Positions 18,667-30,911 of a DNA stretch of 64,000 bases are shown in pieces. A model generated the notes under the pieces. It searched no databases and was not told where the DNA came from. It worked only from the letters and a program-made list of their open reading frames with translations. Position 1 is the first letter of the stretch. Each line of letters begins with the position of its first letter. This stretch comes from Kluyvera georgiana ATCC 51603 (GTDB taxonomy: Bacteria; Pseudomonadota; Gammaproteobacteria; Enterobacterales; Enterobacteriaceae): NCBI RefSeq assembly GCF_001654985.1, contig NZ_LXEU01000043.1, positions 39,955-103,954 of the forward strand, in the 5' to 3' direction. Made by a program: the position numbers and the translations under genes.

Positions 18667-19728
18667 ATGGTACCCACAATGATGACGTATATCCGCGAGG
18701 AACCTGAATGTCTGGCGCAGATCATCCGCGACTATCGGCAAAATCTGGCGGCAATTGAAACATTTGCCCTCCAGCATCCGGTACGCCGAATTCTGCTGTT
18801 GGCTACCGGGTCGTCACTGAACGCCGCGCTGTGCGCGCGCTATTTCTTCGAGCAACGCTTCGGCCTGCTGGTGGAGATTAAAGAGCCGTATAACTTTACC
18901 CACTATGAAATGATTGACCCGCATACCGATCTGGTGGTGGCGATTTCACAAAGCGGAAAAAGCGCGTCAACGCTGGAGGCGATGCGTAAGGTACAGGCGG
19001 CGAAGCTTCCTGTATTCGCGCTCACCTCTGATCCGCAAAGCCCGATTGCGAAGGCGTGTGACGGCGTTCTGGATATCAATACCGGTATTGAGAGCGTGGG
19101 CTTCGTTACCCGAGGTTTTAGCGCGACGGTATTGAATTTGTTGTTGATGGCCCTGTTGATTGCCCGAGGTCAGGGGAAAGCCAGCGCTGAGGAAGAACGG
19201 CATTATCTCGCGGAACTGCGGCGGTTGGCGGCGGCAATCCCGGCGGCGATAACCCGTACCTCGCACTTTATCGAGCGGCACAGCGCGACGCTGCGCGACG
19301 GCGAGCGTTTTGTCGCCATCGGCTACGGGGCGCTGGTGGGCGTGGCCAAAGAGTGTGAAACCAAATTCACCGAGACGGTACGCTTCCCTTCCAGCGGTTT
19401 CGAGCTCGAGGCCTATATGCACGGCCCTTATCTGGAGGCTAATGTCCGCCATATCATGCTGTTTATTGAAGACCAGCCGGATGAACGCAGCCGGGCGCTG
19501 CGCGACTACATGACGCCGTCTGTCGCGCAGGCTTTCACGCTGACGCTCAACGACGAGGAGGATGCGCATACGTTAGCGCTGAACTGCCCGTGTGAACACC
19601 ATCTGGCACCGCTGTTGCTGGTTGTCCCAATCCAGATGCTGGCCTGGCATATCGCCGGACTCAAAGGCATCGATCTCAGCAAACGTATTTTCAACGATTT
19701 CGATCGCGTATTAAAAAGTAAAATCTGA
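18667..19728 (+). CDS. gfrE: SIS-domain deglycase, probably glucoselysine-6-phosphate
   Basis: About 353 residues with two SIS domains, like the isomerase half of GlmS. LLLATGSSLNAALCARYFFE and DLVVAISQSGKSASTLEA form the first sugar-phosphate site, and the second domain holds VAIGYGALVGVAKECETKF and SSGFELEAYMHGP. In Salmonella the gfr operon gene at this place encodes the deglycase for glucoselysine-6-phosphate, giving lysine and a hexose phosphate. CGGGAG abuts the first ATG (18661) and is six bases from the second (18667), which I prefer. The substrate assignment follows gene order and PTS type rather than a diagnostic residue. Confidence 0.8.
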   Translation: MVPTMMTYIREEPECLAQIIRDYRQNLAAIETFALQHPVRRILLLATGSSLNAALCARYFFEQRFGLLVEIKEPYNFTHYEMIDPHTDLVVAISQSGKSASTLEAMRKVQAAKLPVFALTSDPQSPIAKACDGVLDINTGIESVGFVTRGFSATVLNLLLMALLIARGQGKASAEEERHYLAELRRLAAAIPAAITRTSHFIERHSATLRDGERFVAIGYGALVGVAKECETKFTETVRFPSSGFELEAYMHGPYLEANVRHIMLFIEDQPDERSRALRDYMTPSVAQAFTLTLNDEEDAHTLALNCPCEHHLAPLLLVVPIQMLAWHIAGLKGIDLSKRIFNDFDRVLKSKI

Positions 19729-19745
19729 TTATTCAGGAGATAACT

Positions 19746-20756
19746 ATGTTGGGTTTTAATCAGGACGAGTACCTGACCAGTGCTCGCGAGATCATTGCTG
19801 CGCGCAAACAGGCGGAAAACGTCGCCGATGATATTTATCAGAGTGGCTGTAGCGCATTATTTTTTGCCTCAGTAGGCGGTTCTTTGGCGCCAATGATGGC
19901 GATTAATGAATTTGCTAAACAATTAACCGACGTGCCGGTTTATCTTGAACAGGCAGCGGAATTGATCCATCACGGGCATAAGAAATTAACCAAAGACGCG
20001 GTGGTCGTGACCTTGTCTAAATCCGGTGATACGAAAGAATCGGTGGCGATTGCAGAATGGTGTAAAGGGCAAGGTATTCGCGTGGTCGCTATTACCCGGA
20101 ATGCCGATTCACCATTAGCTGAGGCGGCGAAATGGCATATTCCGATGTGTCACAAAAACGGCGTAGAATATGAATATATGCTGCTCTACTGGTTATTTTT
20201 CCGCGTAATTTATCGTCATGGCGAGTTTGCGGATTATGAGCGCTTTGCCAGCCAGTTGGAATTATTGCCGGAAAATCTCTTACAGGCTAAACGGCAGTTT
20301 GATCCGCAGGCGGATAATATCGCTGCGCAGTATCATGACCGTGATTATATGATGTGGATCGGTGGAGCCGAGATGTGGGGGGAAGTTTACCTGTTCTCGA
20401 TGTGTATCCTTGAAGAGATGCAGTGGAAGCGAACTAAATCAGTCAGCTCGGCGGAGTTTTTCCATGGCACTCTGGAACTGCTGGAGAAAGATGTTCCGCT
20501 GTTCCTGGTGAAAGGCGAGGGTAAATGCCGGGCACTGGATGAACGTGTTGAGCGCTTCGCGAAAAAGATAACCGATCATCTGGTAGTCATTGACCCACGC
20601 GACTATCCGCTAAACGGCATCGATGACGCTTTCCGTTGGATAATGGCACCGTGTGTCGTGTCAACGCTGCTGGTGGACAGACTGGCGGCCCACTTTGAAC
20701 ATCATACCGGGCACGACCTGAATATTCGCCGTTACTACCGGCAGTTCGATTACTAA
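19746..20756 (+). CDS. gfrF: SIS-domain deglycase, probably fructoselysine-6-phosphate
   Basis: A 336-residue FrlB-like protein with two SIS domains (ALFFASVGGSLAPMMAINEF, VVVTLSKSGDTKESVAIAEW, and later SVSSAEFFHGTLELLEKDVP, where Glu and His are typical catalytic-site positions). The FrlB reaction splits fructoselysine-6-phosphate to glucose-6-phosphate and lysine. It is last in the operon, 17 bp after gfrE with AGGAG upstream. Base composition here is slightly more AT-rich than in the upstream genes. Together the operon lets the cell use glycated lysine from heated or aged protein as a carbon and nitrogen source. Confidence 0.84.
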   Translation: MLGFNQDEYLTSAREIIAARKQAENVADDIYQSGCSALFFASVGGSLAPMMAINEFAKQLTDVPVYLEQAAELIHHGHKKLTKDAVVVTLSKSGDTKESVAIAEWCKGQGIRVVAITRNADSPLAEAAKWHIPMCHKNGVEYEYMLLYWLFFRVIYRHGEFADYERFASQLELLPENLLQAKRQFDPQADNIAAQYHDRDYMMWIGGAEMWGEVYLFSMCILEEMQWKRTKSVSSAEFFHGTLELLEKDVPLFLVKGEGKCRALDERVERFAKKITDHLVVIDPRDYPLNGIDDAFRWIMAPCVVSTLLVDRLAAHFEHHTGHDLNIRRYYRQFDY

Positions 20757-20762
20757 TGTGTC

Positions 20763-20790
20763 TGCGGCGGCCAGCGCTCTGGCCGCCGCA
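20763..20790. terminator. Strong hairpin between converging gfrF and dauA
   Basis: Perfect 12-bp GC-rich stem TGCGGCGGCCAG, loop CGCT, CTGGCCGCCGCA, only seven bases after the gfrF stop and nine before the dauA stop. There is no T-run on either side, so it may be an mRNA 3'-end stabilising hairpin or a bidirectional transcription stop. Confidence 0.6.
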
Positions 20791-20798
20791 AATGTGAC

Positions 20799-22487
20799 TC
20801 AGCGTTGTGAGACGTCTGCCAGCGCCGCGTCTTTATTCGGGAAGAAGGCCAGACGCCCTGGAATTGGCTGAATCCCGGCACGCGCCATGGTGCGCAGCGG
20901 CTGGAACTCGAGGTTTGAAACGCGCAGTTCGCAGCCGTCGGGCAATTTTTTGACAAAGCGCTGGAAGGCATCCAGACCACCGGCATCCAGTACCGGCACT
21001 GCATCCCATTTCAGCACCACAATCCGCTTACCCGCAATCCGCGACTCCAAGTCGGTAAACAACCCTTCGGCGGCGGCAAAGAACAGCGGGCCAATCACCC
21101 GCAGCACCAGCACATCATCCGGGACGGTCACGTTGACCGCAGACAGTCGCGTCATGCGTGCAATGCGGCGCATAAACAGCAGTGAAGCCAGCACGATGCC
21201 GACGCTGATGGCGATAACCATATCGAACAGCACCGTTAGCGACATACAGATAAGCATCACGATAATGTCGTCTTTCGGTGCTTTACGCAGCAGATACACC
21301 ACTTTGTGCGCCTCGCTCATGTTCCATGCCACCATCAGCAGCAGCGCAGCCATTGCTGATAGCGGCAGCCATGAGAGCACGGGCGCGAGGATCAGCAGCG
21401 CCAGAATGACCAGAATGGCGTGGATCACCGCCGAAACCGGAGAGGTGGCTCCGGCACGAACGTTGGCCGCCGAGCGGGCAATCGCGGCGGTGGCGGTAAT
21501 CCCGCCGAAGAACGGCGCCACAATGTTGCCCAGCCCCTGGCCGATCAGTTCGCTGTTGGCTTTATGTTTGGTGCCGGTCATACCGTCCAGCACCACGGCG
21601 CACAGCAGCGATTCAATCGCGCCGAGCATCGCCATGGAGAACGCCGCGGGCAGCAGCGCGTGCAGCGATTCCCAGCTCAGGGTAAAGCTGGAGCCCGGCA
21701 GATCCCACGGCAGAACAAACTGCGGCAGCAGCTGCGGAATCCCGTTGCCCTGGGTACCGTCGGCGAGAATATAGTGGAACTGGGAGCCAATGGTGGCAAC
21801 GTGGCCGCCGAGCAGGTTGACGATTAGCATCACGAGGCAGCCCGCAATCAGCGCGGGCAGGTGGCCCGGAAGACGCAGTCCAAGACGCGGCCAGAGAATC
21901 AGCGTGCCGAGAGTGACAATGCCAATCGCGGCATCGCCAAAGTTAATGGTCGGCAGCGCCATCGCCAGCGCGCCCACCTTCTGTAAATAGTGTTCAGGGA
22001 CATGCGCCATCTGCAGACCGAGAAAATCTTTAATCTGCATGGTACCAATGGTAATACCAATCCCCGAGGTAAAGCCGAGGGTCACCGACAGCGGAATGTA
22101 TTCAATCAGGCGACCAAAACGGGCCAGGCCAAAGAGGATTAAAAACAGTCCGGAAAGCAGGGTCGCGACCAACAGACCGGCCAGGCCAAACTGCTGTGAT
22201 ACGGGATAGAGAATCACGACGAAGGCGGCGGTTGGCCCGGAAACGCTGAAGCGCGAGCCCCCGGTCAGCGCGATAACGATCCCCGCGACGGCGGAGGTAT
22301 ACAGGCCGTACTGCGGCGCCACGCCGCTACCAATCGCCAGCGCCATCGCCAGCGGAATAGCGATAATACCGACGGTGATCCCGGCAATAAGGTCGCGCAT
22401 AAAGCGGGCCGAGGTGTACTTCTCCTTCCAGCAGGCGTCAATCAGCGCGCGGAAAGGCATCACTTGAGGAGAGAGTAATTTATTCAC
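20799..22487 (-). CDS. dauA: C4-dicarboxylate transporter DauA (SulP family)
   Basis: A 562-residue SulP/SLC26-type inner-membrane protein. The N-terminal region has [20 protein letters not shown] and [20 protein letters not shown], the SulP signature. Around 10-14 membrane segments follow, then a cytoplasmic STAS domain from about residue 430 ([39 protein letters not shown]). E. coli DauA (formerly YchM) takes up succinate and other C4-dicarboxylates aerobically and at acidic pH. Upstream of prs on the same strand order as in E. coli. Confidence 0.94.
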   Translation of the reverse strand: MNKLLSPQVMPFRALIDACWKEKYTSARFMRDLIAGITVGIIAIPLAMALAIGSGVAPQYGLYTSAVAGIVIALTGGSRFSVSGPTAAFVVILYPVSQQFGLAGLLVATLLSGLFLILFGLARFGRLIEYIPLSVTLGFTSGIGITIGTMQIKDFLGLQMAHVPEHYLQKVGALAMALPTINFGDAAIGIVTLGTLILWPRLGLRLPGHLPALIAGCLVMLIVNLLGGHVATIGSQFHYILADGTQGNGIPQLLPQFVLPWDLPGSSFTLSWESLHALLPAAFSMAMLGAIESLLCAVVLDGMTGTKHKANSELIGQGLGNIVAPFFGGITATAAIARSAANVRAGATSPVSAVIHAILVILALLILAPVLSWLPLSAMAALLLMVAWNMSEAHKVVYLLRKAPKDDIIVMLICMSLTVLFDMVIAISVGIVLASLLFMRRIARMTRLSAVNVTVPDDVLVLRVIGPLFFAAAEGLFTDLESRIAGKRIVVLKWDAVPVLDAGGLDAFQRFVKKLPDGCELRVSNLEFQPLRTMARAGIQPIPGRLAFFPNKDAALADVSQR

Positions 22488-22571
22488 AATACTGTTTCAT
22501 CCATGAGCGCATCATCTGTCACGTGAATGGCAGTGAAGTTGGCATAAATCATACAAATAAACAATACAGAC

Positions 22572-22600
22572 AAAAAAACCCGCCGCAGCGGGTTTTTTAA
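22572..22600 (-). terminator. Terminator downstream of prs
   Basis: AAAAAACCCGC, loop CGCA, GCGGGTTTTTT: a perfect stem with A-run and T-run flanks, so it can work on both strands. It ends the ispE/prs transcript before dauA. Confidence 0.88.
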
Positions 22601-22610
22601 CCAAATCCGA

Positions 22611-23763
<1,153 letters not shown>

Positions 23764-24615
23764 TCAGAGCAGGGCTTGCTTCAATGGAGAGAGGTTGACA
23801 CCTTTCGCCACAAAGCCTTGCAACCATTCCGGGGCTTGCTCAAGCACCTGGCGGGCAGCGAGTTCCGTGTCGAATTCAGCAAAGACACAGGCTCCTGTTC
23901 CAGTCAGGCGCGACGGCGCGTATTCTAACAGCCAGGAAAGCACATCATCAACCTCGCGAAAACGTTTTCTTGCGATAACCTCGCAATCATTGCCGAATTC
24001 ACAATTTAATAACGTTTCTATTGACCTGACCGGGGTATTTCGTGGCAGCTCCGGATCGCGAAAAATGATCGGCGTCGGGATACTGACGCCCGGATGGGCC
24101 ACGAGGTACCATTTTTCCGCTACGTCGACCGGTGTGAGCACTTCGCCAACGCCTTCGGCAAACGCCGCGTGGCCGCGAACAAACACCGGCACGTCGGCGC
24201 CGAGCGTCAGTCCGAGCGTCGCCAGCTCATCTTCCGGGAGCCCACACTGCCAGAGATGATTCAGCGCGACCAGCACGGTGGCCGCATTTGACGAGCCGCC
24301 ACCGAGGCCGCCGCCCATGGGGAGCCGTTTCTCAATGCTGATATCGGCACCGCTGCCTGCGGGAAGACGACCCGTTTCTGCGGCGGCTTTCATCAGCAGA
24401 CGTGCGGCGCGGATAATCAGGTTCTCTTCATCCGGCACGCCTGTCACTGGGGTGAGCAGCCGCAGCTGCCCGTCGCAGCGTGGCTTGATGGTCAGCGTAT
24501 CGCCGTAGTCGAGAAACTGAAACAGCGTCTGCAGCGTATGGTAACCGTCGGGACGCTGGCCGGTAATGTACAAAAACAGGTTCAGCTTTGCGGGAGAGGG
24601 CCAGGTGGTCGTCAT
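23764..24615 (-). CDS. ispE: 4-diphosphocytidyl-2-C-methyl-D-erythritol kinase
   Basis: A 283-residue GHMP kinase of the MEP isoprenoid pathway. It phosphorylates the 2-hydroxyl of CDP-methylerythritol. The catalytic and substrate-binding segment [15 protein letters not shown] is at the N-terminus, the glycine-rich ATP loop [15 protein letters not shown] is near residues 92-106, and [12 protein letters not shown] is the C-terminal GHMP motif. The start ATG overlaps the lolB stop by four bases, giving tight coupling with lolB, as in E. coli. Confidence 0.97.
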   Translation of the reverse strand: MTTTWPSPAKLNLFLYITGQRPDGYHTLQTLFQFLDYGDTLTIKPRCDGQLRLLTPVTGVPDEENLIIRAARLLMKAAAETGRLPAGSGADISIEKRLPMGGGLGGGSSNAATVLVALNHLWQCGLPEDELATLGLTLGADVPVFVRGHAAFAEGVGEVLTPVDVAEKWYLVAHPGVSIPTPIIFRDPELPRNTPVRSIETLLNCEFGNDCEVIARKRFREVDDVLSWLLEYAPSRLTGTGACVFAEFDTELAARQVLEQAPEWLQGFVAKGVNLSPLKQALL

Positions 24616-25229
24616 TTGGCGATCCAGTTATCCATTTTCAGCTTGATGCGCTGGGACCCTTCGGTCAGTTCCATATTCGACGGCAGCGCCGGCTGGGTTT
24701 TGCTGTCGTACCCGCCGTATACCACTTTCCAGGTCTTGCCGTTCTGGGTGTAGTTGAGTTCACTCAGGCGATACTGGTCGTCGAGCTTATAGTCGGTGGC
24801 GTCTCCCGGCAGGCCGAGGATCCACTGGCGCAGGCTGTTAAGCGGAATCGGCATGCCGGTCAGTTTGCCAATCATCTCTTCGCCGTCGGTGGCGGTATAG
24901 CGCTGGCCTTTATTATCGGTCAACTGCGCGGAGCCTGGCTGACCAACCAGCTCCAGCTCGGTGCTGCCCAGCGGGTTGGTCAGCAGCAGACGATAGTTGT
25001 CCTGGCCGGTTTGCTGCCAGAAGAAGCGGGCATAGACTTTTTGCTGGTCGGACAGATAGGCAAACGCGCCGCGCGTCTGGTACTGGCTGAGTTGGCGCAC
25101 TTCCTGCTGGTGCTGTTGCCACTGCGGCGAGGTCGGGCTTTTGCCTGGGCCTTTTGGCGCATTGACGGTACAGGCAGTAAGAACCAGTGCTGCTAAAGGC
25201 AGCAGACGAATCAGGCGAGGCAGGGCCAT
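24612..25229 (-). CDS. lolB: Outer-membrane lipoprotein receptor LolB
   Basis: A 205-residue lipoprotein that receives lipoproteins from LolA and inserts them in the outer membrane. The signal peptide (residues 1-19, [15 protein letters not shown]) ends in a lipobox with the acylated Cys at residue 20 (LTAC). The mature part carries [20 protein letters not shown] and [12 protein letters not shown], typical LolB sequence; residues after the Cys are not Asp, as expected for outer-membrane sorting. It is divergent from hemA and coupled to ispE. Confidence 0.96.
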   Translation of the reverse strand: MALPRLIRLLPLAALVLTACTVNAPKGPGKSPTSPQWQQHQQEVRQLSQYQTRGAFAYLSDQQKVYARFFWQQTGQDNYRLLLTNPLGSTELELVGQPGSAQLTDNKGQRYTATDGEEMIGKLTGMPIPLNSLRQWILGLPGDATDYKLDDQYRLSELNYTQNGKTWKVVYGGYDSKTQPALPSNMELTEGSQRIKLKMDNWIAK

Positions 25230-25435
25230 GATGACAATCCTTGATATGCGTTGCGATTATAACGCTTAATGCTAGCGTCGCTGGTGGGCAGCGTCTACGC
25301 TCAAGTTGTCTTAAATCATAAAATTAACCCGTAATACCTATTACTCCAAAAGGGGGCCGTCCCTTTTATTGATCTCGCGCATCCTGTATGATGCGCTCAG
25401 ACTAACCTTATCAACGCTGGTACTACTCCCGCACA

Positions 25436-26692
25436 ATGACCCTTTTAGCACTTGGCATTAACCACAAGACAGCCCCGGTAGCGCTGCGAGAACGCGTCAC
25501 GTTTTCGCCAGATACGCTTGACCAGGCGCTGGAGAGCCTGCTGGCTCAGCCAATGGTGCAGGGGGGGGTAGTCCTGTCGACCTGTAACCGCACCGAACTT
25601 TATCTCAGCGTCGAAGAGCAGGATAACCTGCACGATGCCATCGTCCGCTGGTTGTGCGAATACCACGGGCTGAATGAAGAAGATCTGCGCCAGAGCCTCT
25701 ACTGGCACCAGGATAACGACGCCGTCAGCCACCTGATGCGCGTTGCCAGCGGCCTTGATTCGCTGGTACTGGGTGAACCGCAGATTTTAGGGCAGGTCAA
25801 AAAAGCGTTTGCCGATTCCAGCCGCGGCCATTTGCACGCCAGCGAGCTGGAACGCATGTTCCAGAAATCATTTTCGGTCGCCAAGCGCGTGCGTACAGAA
25901 ACGGATATCGGCGCCAGCGCGGTGTCGGTGGCGTTTGCCGCCTGTACCCTGGCGCGGCAGATTTTCGAATCCCTCTCTACGGTGACCGTGCTGCTGGTTG
26001 GCGCGGGAGAAACCATTGAACTGGTGGCGCGCCATCTGCGCGAGCATCACGTGCAAAAAATGCTGATTGCCAACCGTACCCGCGAACGTGCGCAGGTGCT
26101 GGCGGATGAAGTCGGCGCAGAAGTTATTGCCCTTAGCGACGTTGATGAACGCCTGAAAGAGGCCGATATCATTATCAGCTCAACCGCCAGCCCGCTGCCG
26201 ATTATCGGTAAAGGTATGGTGGAGCGCGCGCTGAAGGCGCGTCGCAATCAGCCGATGTTGCTGGTGGATATTGCCGTACCGCGCGACGTCGAGCCGGAGG
26301 TGGGGAAACTCGCCAACGCCTATCTCTACAGCGTGGACGATCTGCAAAACATTATTCAGCATAACCTCGCGCAGCGTAAGGCCGCCGCGGTGCAGGCTGA
26401 AACCATCGTTGAGCAGGAAACCAGCGAGTTTATGGCCTGGCTGCGTGCGCAAAGCGCCAGCGAAATCATCCGTGATTATCGCTCCCAGGCGGAAACGGCG
26501 CGTGAAGAACTCACCGCTAAAGCGATGGCCGCGCTCGAACAGGGCGGCGATCCGCAGGTCATCATGCAGGATCTGGCGCGGAAATTAACCAACCGCCTGA
26601 TCCACGCGCCAACCAAATCTCTTCAGCAGGCCGCCCGTGACGGGGATGACGAACGCCTGCATATTCTGCGCAACAGCCTCGGGCTGGAGTAG
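25436..26692 (+). CDS. hemA: Glutamyl-tRNA reductase
   Basis: A 418-residue enzyme for the first step of C5 tetrapyrrole synthesis, reducing glutamyl-tRNA to glutamate-1-semialdehyde. The catalytic Cys50 lies in [13 protein letters not shown]. The NADPH domain has [17 protein letters not shown], and the C-terminal helical dimerisation domain begins around residue 310. Length and start are the same as in E. coli. A run of eight G lies at 25561-25568, just before the active-site cysteine codon. hemA, prfA and prmC follow one another closely and are one transcription unit. Confidence 0.97.
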   Translation: MTLLALGINHKTAPVALRERVTFSPDTLDQALESLLAQPMVQGGVVLSTCNRTELYLSVEEQDNLHDAIVRWLCEYHGLNEEDLRQSLYWHQDNDAVSHLMRVASGLDSLVLGEPQILGQVKKAFADSSRGHLHASELERMFQKSFSVAKRVRTETDIGASAVSVAFAACTLARQIFESLSTVTVLLVGAGETIELVARHLREHHVQKMLIANRTRERAQVLADEVGAEVIALSDVDERLKEADIIISSTASPLPIIGKGMVERALKARRNQPMLLVDIAVPRDVEPEVGKLANAYLYSVDDLQNIIQHNLAQRKAAAVQAETIVEQETSEFMAWLRAQSASEIIRDYRSQAETAREELTAKAMAALEQGGDPQVIMQDLARKLTNRLIHAPTKSLQQAARDGDDERLHILRNSLGLE

Positions 26693-26727
26693 CACAACTC
26701 TATTTATAACAAGGTGCATTTACGCCA

Positions 26728-27810
26728 ATGAAGCCTTCTATTGTTGCTAAACTGGAAGCTCTCTACGAGCGCCATGAGGAAGTTCAGGCGCTGCTCGGAG
26801 ACGCAGCAACTATTGCCGATCAGGACCGTTTCCGCGCGTTGTCCCGCGAATACGCACAGCTGGGCGATGTGGCCCGCTGCTACACCGACTGGCGTCAGGT
26901 TCAGGAAGATATTGAAACCGCGCAGATGATGCTCGACGACCCGGAAATGCGCGAAATGGCGCAGGAAGAGCTGCAGGAAGCCAAAGCCAAAGAAGAACAG
27001 CTGGAACAACAGCTGCAGGTGCTGCTGCTGCCGCGTGACCCGGACGACGAACGTAATGCTTTCATCGAAGTGCGCGCCGGGACCGGCGGAGATGAAGCGG
27101 CGCTGTTTGCCGGCGACCTGTTCCGTATGTATTCCCGCTATGCTGAATCACGCCGCTGGCGCGTTGAGATCATGAGCGCCAGCGAAGGCGAGCACGGCGG
27201 CTTTAAAGAAGTGATCGCTAAAATCAGCGGTGAAGGTGTATATGGCCGTCTGAAGTTTGAATCCGGCGGTCACCGCGTGCAGCGCGTTCCGGCTACCGAA
27301 TCTCAGGGGCGTATCCATACCTCCGCCTGTACGGTCGCGGTACTGCCCGAAGTGCCGGAGGCCGAGCTGCCGGATATCAACCCGGCGGATCTGCGCATTG
27401 ATACCTTCCGCTCCTCCGGTGCGGGCGGCCAGCACGTTAACACCACCGATTCCGCTATCCGTATTACCCACTTGCCTACCGGTATTGTGGTGGAGTGTCA
27501 GGACGAACGTTCTCAGCATAAAAACAAAGCCAAAGCGATGTCGGTGCTGGGCTCGCGTATCCGTGCGGCGGAAATTGCCCGTCGCCAGCAGGCGGAAGCC
27601 TCCGAACGCCGTAACCTGCTGGGCAGCGGCGATCGCAGCGACCGTAATCGCACCTATAACTTCCCGCAGGGGCGCGTCACCGACCACCGCATCAACCTGA
27701 CGCTCTATCGTCTGGACGAGGCGATGGAAGGTAAGCTCGATATGCTGATCGAGCCTATCGTGCAGGAATATCAGGCCGACCAGCTGGCCGCGCTGTCCGA
27801 GCAGGAATGA
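26728..27810 (+). CDS. prfA: Peptide chain release factor 1
   Basis: 360 residues, the length of E. coli RF1. It reads UAA and UAG stop codons: the RF1-specific tripeptide PAT is seen in [14 protein letters not shown], and the catalytic GGQ is at residues 233-235 ([14 protein letters not shown]). The Gln there is the substrate for the methylase PrmC encoded next, whose start overlaps this stop codon. RF1-like length and PAT rule out RF2. Confidence 0.97.
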   Translation: MKPSIVAKLEALYERHEEVQALLGDAATIADQDRFRALSREYAQLGDVARCYTDWRQVQEDIETAQMMLDDPEMREMAQEELQEAKAKEEQLEQQLQVLLLPRDPDDERNAFIEVRAGTGGDEAALFAGDLFRMYSRYAESRRWRVEIMSASEGEHGGFKEVIAKISGEGVYGRLKFESGGHRVQRVPATESQGRIHTSACTVAVLPEVPEAELPDINPADLRIDTFRSSGAGGQHVNTTDSAIRITHLPTGIVVECQDERSQHKNKAKAMSVLGSRIRAAEIARRQQAEASERRNLLGSGDRSDRNRTYNFPQGRVTDHRINLTLYRLDEAMEGKLDMLIEPIVQEYQADQLAALSEQE

Positions 27811-28661
27811 TGACCTGGAGAGCGTGGCTGCAGCAGGCGATAGCGGCGCTTCAGGGGGGCGAGAGCCCTCGTCGCGACGCCGAGATCCTGCTGGGGCATG
27901 TCACCGGCAAATCGCGCACCCAGATTCTGGCCTTTGATGAGACCGAGCTGAGCGCCGCGCAGGTGGATACGCTGGCGGCGCTGCTGTCACGGCGTCAACG
28001 CGGCGAGCCGGTCGCACACCTGGTGGGCACGCGCGAGTTCTGGTCGCTGCCGCTGTTTGTCTCCCCGGCGACGCTGATTCCGCGCCCGGATACCGAGTGT
28101 CTGGTAGAGCAGGCGCTTGCGCGTCTGCCACCGACGCCGTGCCGTATTCTCGATTTGGGTACCGGCACCGGTGCGGTCGCGCTGGCGCTAGCCAGTGAGC
28201 GCCCGGACTGTCAGGTTACCGCCGTCGACTTTATTGCCGATGCCGTCGCCCTGGCGCAGCGCAATGCCGATCATCTGGCTATCAACAATATTACGATTGT
28301 CCAAAGCGACTGGTTCAGTGCGCTGGACGACCAACGTTTTGCAATGATCGTCAGCAACCCGCCGTATATCGACGAGCAGGACGAGCACCTGTCTCAGGGT
28401 GACGTGCGTTTTGAGCCCAAAACTGCGCTGGTGGCAGCCGATCAGGGGCTTGCCGACCTGGCACATATTATTTCGCAAGGCCGCGCCTGGCTTGAACCCG
28501 GTGGTTATATGCTGCTGGAGCATGGCTGGAAGCAGGGCGAAGCGGTGCGTGAATTGTTTAGTGCTGCGGGCTATCGGCAGGCACAAACCTGTCGCGACTA
28601 CGGCGACAACGATCGCCTGACGCTTGCGCAGTGGCCAGAGCATGCGGAGGCGCAGGCGTGA
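27810..28661 (+). CDS. prmC: Release-factor glutamine N5-methyltransferase
   Basis: A 283-residue class I SAM-dependent methylase that methylates the Gln of the GGQ motif in RF1 and RF2. SAM motif I is ILDLGTGTGAVALALASE, and the catalytic NPPY is at residue 183 (IVSNPPYIDEQD) when the second of two tandem ATGs is used. That agrees with the E. coli numbering I remember. The N-terminal helical release-factor-binding domain is complete. The C-terminus is several residues longer than in E. coli and Ala-rich. The last bases overlap the sirB2 start. Confidence 0.94.
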   Translation: MTWRAWLQQAIAALQGGESPRRDAEILLGHVTGKSRTQILAFDETELSAAQVDTLAALLSRRQRGEPVAHLVGTREFWSLPLFVSPATLIPRPDTECLVEQALARLPPTPCRILDLGTGTGAVALALASERPDCQVTAVDFIADAVALAQRNADHLAINNITIVQSDWFSALDDQRFAMIVSNPPYIDEQDEHLSQGDVRFEPKTALVAADQGLADLAHIISQGRAWLEPGGYMLLEHGWKQGEAVRELFSAAGYRQAQTCRDYGDNDRLTLAQWPEHAEAQA

Positions 28662-29050
28662 ATTTGTTCCAGTTTGTGCTCTATTTACATATTGCGTCGG
28701 CGATTTTCTCCGTCTCATTTTTTGCCCTCCGTTACTGGTGGATGCACCATCGTAGCGCTTTGTTTGACGCGCGTTGGGTGCGTGTGCTGCCGCATTGCGT
28801 TGACAGCACGCTGTTGCTCAGCGGCGTGGCGCTCATGGTGATGACGCGCTATTACCCCTTCACTGAAGAGGGGGGATGGCTGACGGAGAAACTGTTTGGC
28901 GTTATCATTTACATCTTTTTAGGGTTTGTCGCGCTTGGACGTCGTCGTCCGCGCAGCCAGCAGAGCGGGTTTGTTGCGTTTTTGCTGGCGCTGATGGTGT
29001 TGTGCATCATCGTTAAACTCGCCATCACTAAAGTTCCGCTGTTGGGGTAA
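28658..29050 (+). CDS. sirB2: SirB2-family inner-membrane protein
   Basis: About 130 residues, the length of E. coli YchQ/SirB2. Four hydrophobic segments are visible (FVLYLHIASAIFSVSFFALRYWW; VDSTLLLSGVALMVM; LFGVIIYIFLGFVALG; VAFLLALMVLCIIVKLAI). The frame is open further upstream, but the GTG at 28658 overlaps the prmC stop as GTGA and has GGAGG seven bases before it. Once linked to Salmonella invasion gene regulation; its biochemical function is unknown. Confidence 0.88.
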   Translation: MNLFQFVLYLHIASAIFSVSFFALRYWWMHHRSALFDARWVRVLPHCVDSTLLLSGVALMVMTRYYPFTEEGGWLTEKLFGVIIYIFLGFVALGRRRPRSQQSGFVAFLLALMVLCIIVKLAITKVPLLG

Positions 29051-29053
29051 GGT

Positions 29054-29863
29054 ATGAAGTCACTGGCTGATTTTGAATTTAATAAAGCGCCGCTGTGCGA
29101 TGGCATGATCCTTATTTCCGAATTGATTCGTGATGATTTCCCGTCGCAGAAGGTGCGCGAGCAGCTTGATTGCCTGTTGGCGCTGGCGCGTGAAGAGATT
29201 AGCCCCTCCTGGACGCTGACGCGTCAGATGGAGCGACTGATCGAACTGTTTTACCACGAATGGAATTTTGGTGACTCTTTCGGCGTGTATCGTCTGTCCG
29301 ACGCGCTATGGCTCGATCAGGTCCTTAAGAATCGTCAGGGCAGCGCCGTGGCGCTGGGGGCTATTGTGCTGTGGATTGCGGCTCAGCTCGACATCCCGGT
29401 CGTGCCGGTGATTTTTCCGACTCAACTGCTGCTGCGTGCTGATGTCGACAGCGAGGAGCTATGGCTGATTAACCCGTTTAACGGCGATACTCTCGATGAG
29501 CATACGCTTGAGGTGTGGCTCAAGGGAAATATCAGCCCGATGGCGGAGCTGTTTAACGAAGACCTCGATGAAGCGGATAACGCAGAGGTGGTGCGTAAAC
29601 TGCTTGATACCCTGAAATCGGCGCTGATGGAGGAGCGGCAGATGGAGCTGGCGCTGCGGACCAGCGAAGCGCTGCTGCAGTTTAACCCAGAAGACCCGTA
29701 TGAAATTCGCGACCGCGGGCTGATTTATGCCCAGCTGGAGTGCGAGCATATTGCACTGAACGATTTGAACTATTTCGTTGAGCAATGCCCGGAAGACCCG
29801 ATCAGCGAAATGATCCGTGCGCAGATTAATACCATCTCGCACAAACAAATTACTCTTCACTAA
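29054..29863 (+). CDS. sirB1: SirB1 family protein, transglutaminase-like with TPR
   Basis: A 269-residue cytoplasmic protein matching E. coli YchA/SirB1. The N-terminal two-thirds have a transglutaminase-like fold region (FYHEWNFGDSFGVYRLSDAL, then GSAVALGAIVLWIAAQLDIP). The C-terminus holds tetratricopeptide-like helices (LRTSEALLQFNPEDPYEIRD and the following helix pair). It starts three bases after sirB2 and is followed by kdsA. The molecular role is unknown. Confidence 0.93.
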   Translation: MKSLADFEFNKAPLCDGMILISELIRDDFPSQKVREQLDCLLALAREEISPSWTLTRQMERLIELFYHEWNFGDSFGVYRLSDALWLDQVLKNRQGSAVALGAIVLWIAAQLDIPVVPVIFPTQLLLRADVDSEELWLINPFNGDTLDEHTLEVWLKGNISPMAELFNEDLDEADNAEVVRKLLDTLKSALMEERQMELALRTSEALLQFNPEDPYEIRDRGLIYAQLECEHIALNDLNYFVEQCPEDPISEMIRAQINTISHKQITLH

Positions 29864-29902
29864 ACGGTAATAACCTCGGTTATAATCGCGGAAATACCCT
29901 AA

Positions 29903-30769
<867 letters not shown>

Positions 30770-30786
30770 GTTCTGCTACTGCATTG

Positions 30787-30826
30787 AAAAGCCGGGCCCG
30801 TTTATCGCGGTCCGGCTTTTTTTATA
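30787..30826 (+). terminator. Terminator of kdsA
   Basis: AAAAGCCGGGCCCG paired with CGCGGTCCGGCTTTT around a TTTAT loop, followed by TTTTAT. It closes the hemA-to-kdsA run of genes. Confidence 0.85.
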
Positions 30827-30832
30827 GCCGCA

Positions 30833-30862
30833 AAAAAGGCCGCAGGCTGTTACCCCTGCGGC
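30833..30862 (-). terminator. Terminator of the ldr toxin mRNA
   Basis: On the minus strand, CCGCAGG, loop GGTAACAG, CCTGCGG is followed by CCTTTTTTGC. It lies about 50 bases after the ldr stop codon and nearly touches the kdsA terminator on the opposite strand. Confidence 0.75.
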
Positions 30863-30911
30863 CCGTTTCGGGCGCACGTTGCCGTTACGGCAGCCTGACG
30901 CCCTCAGCGCG

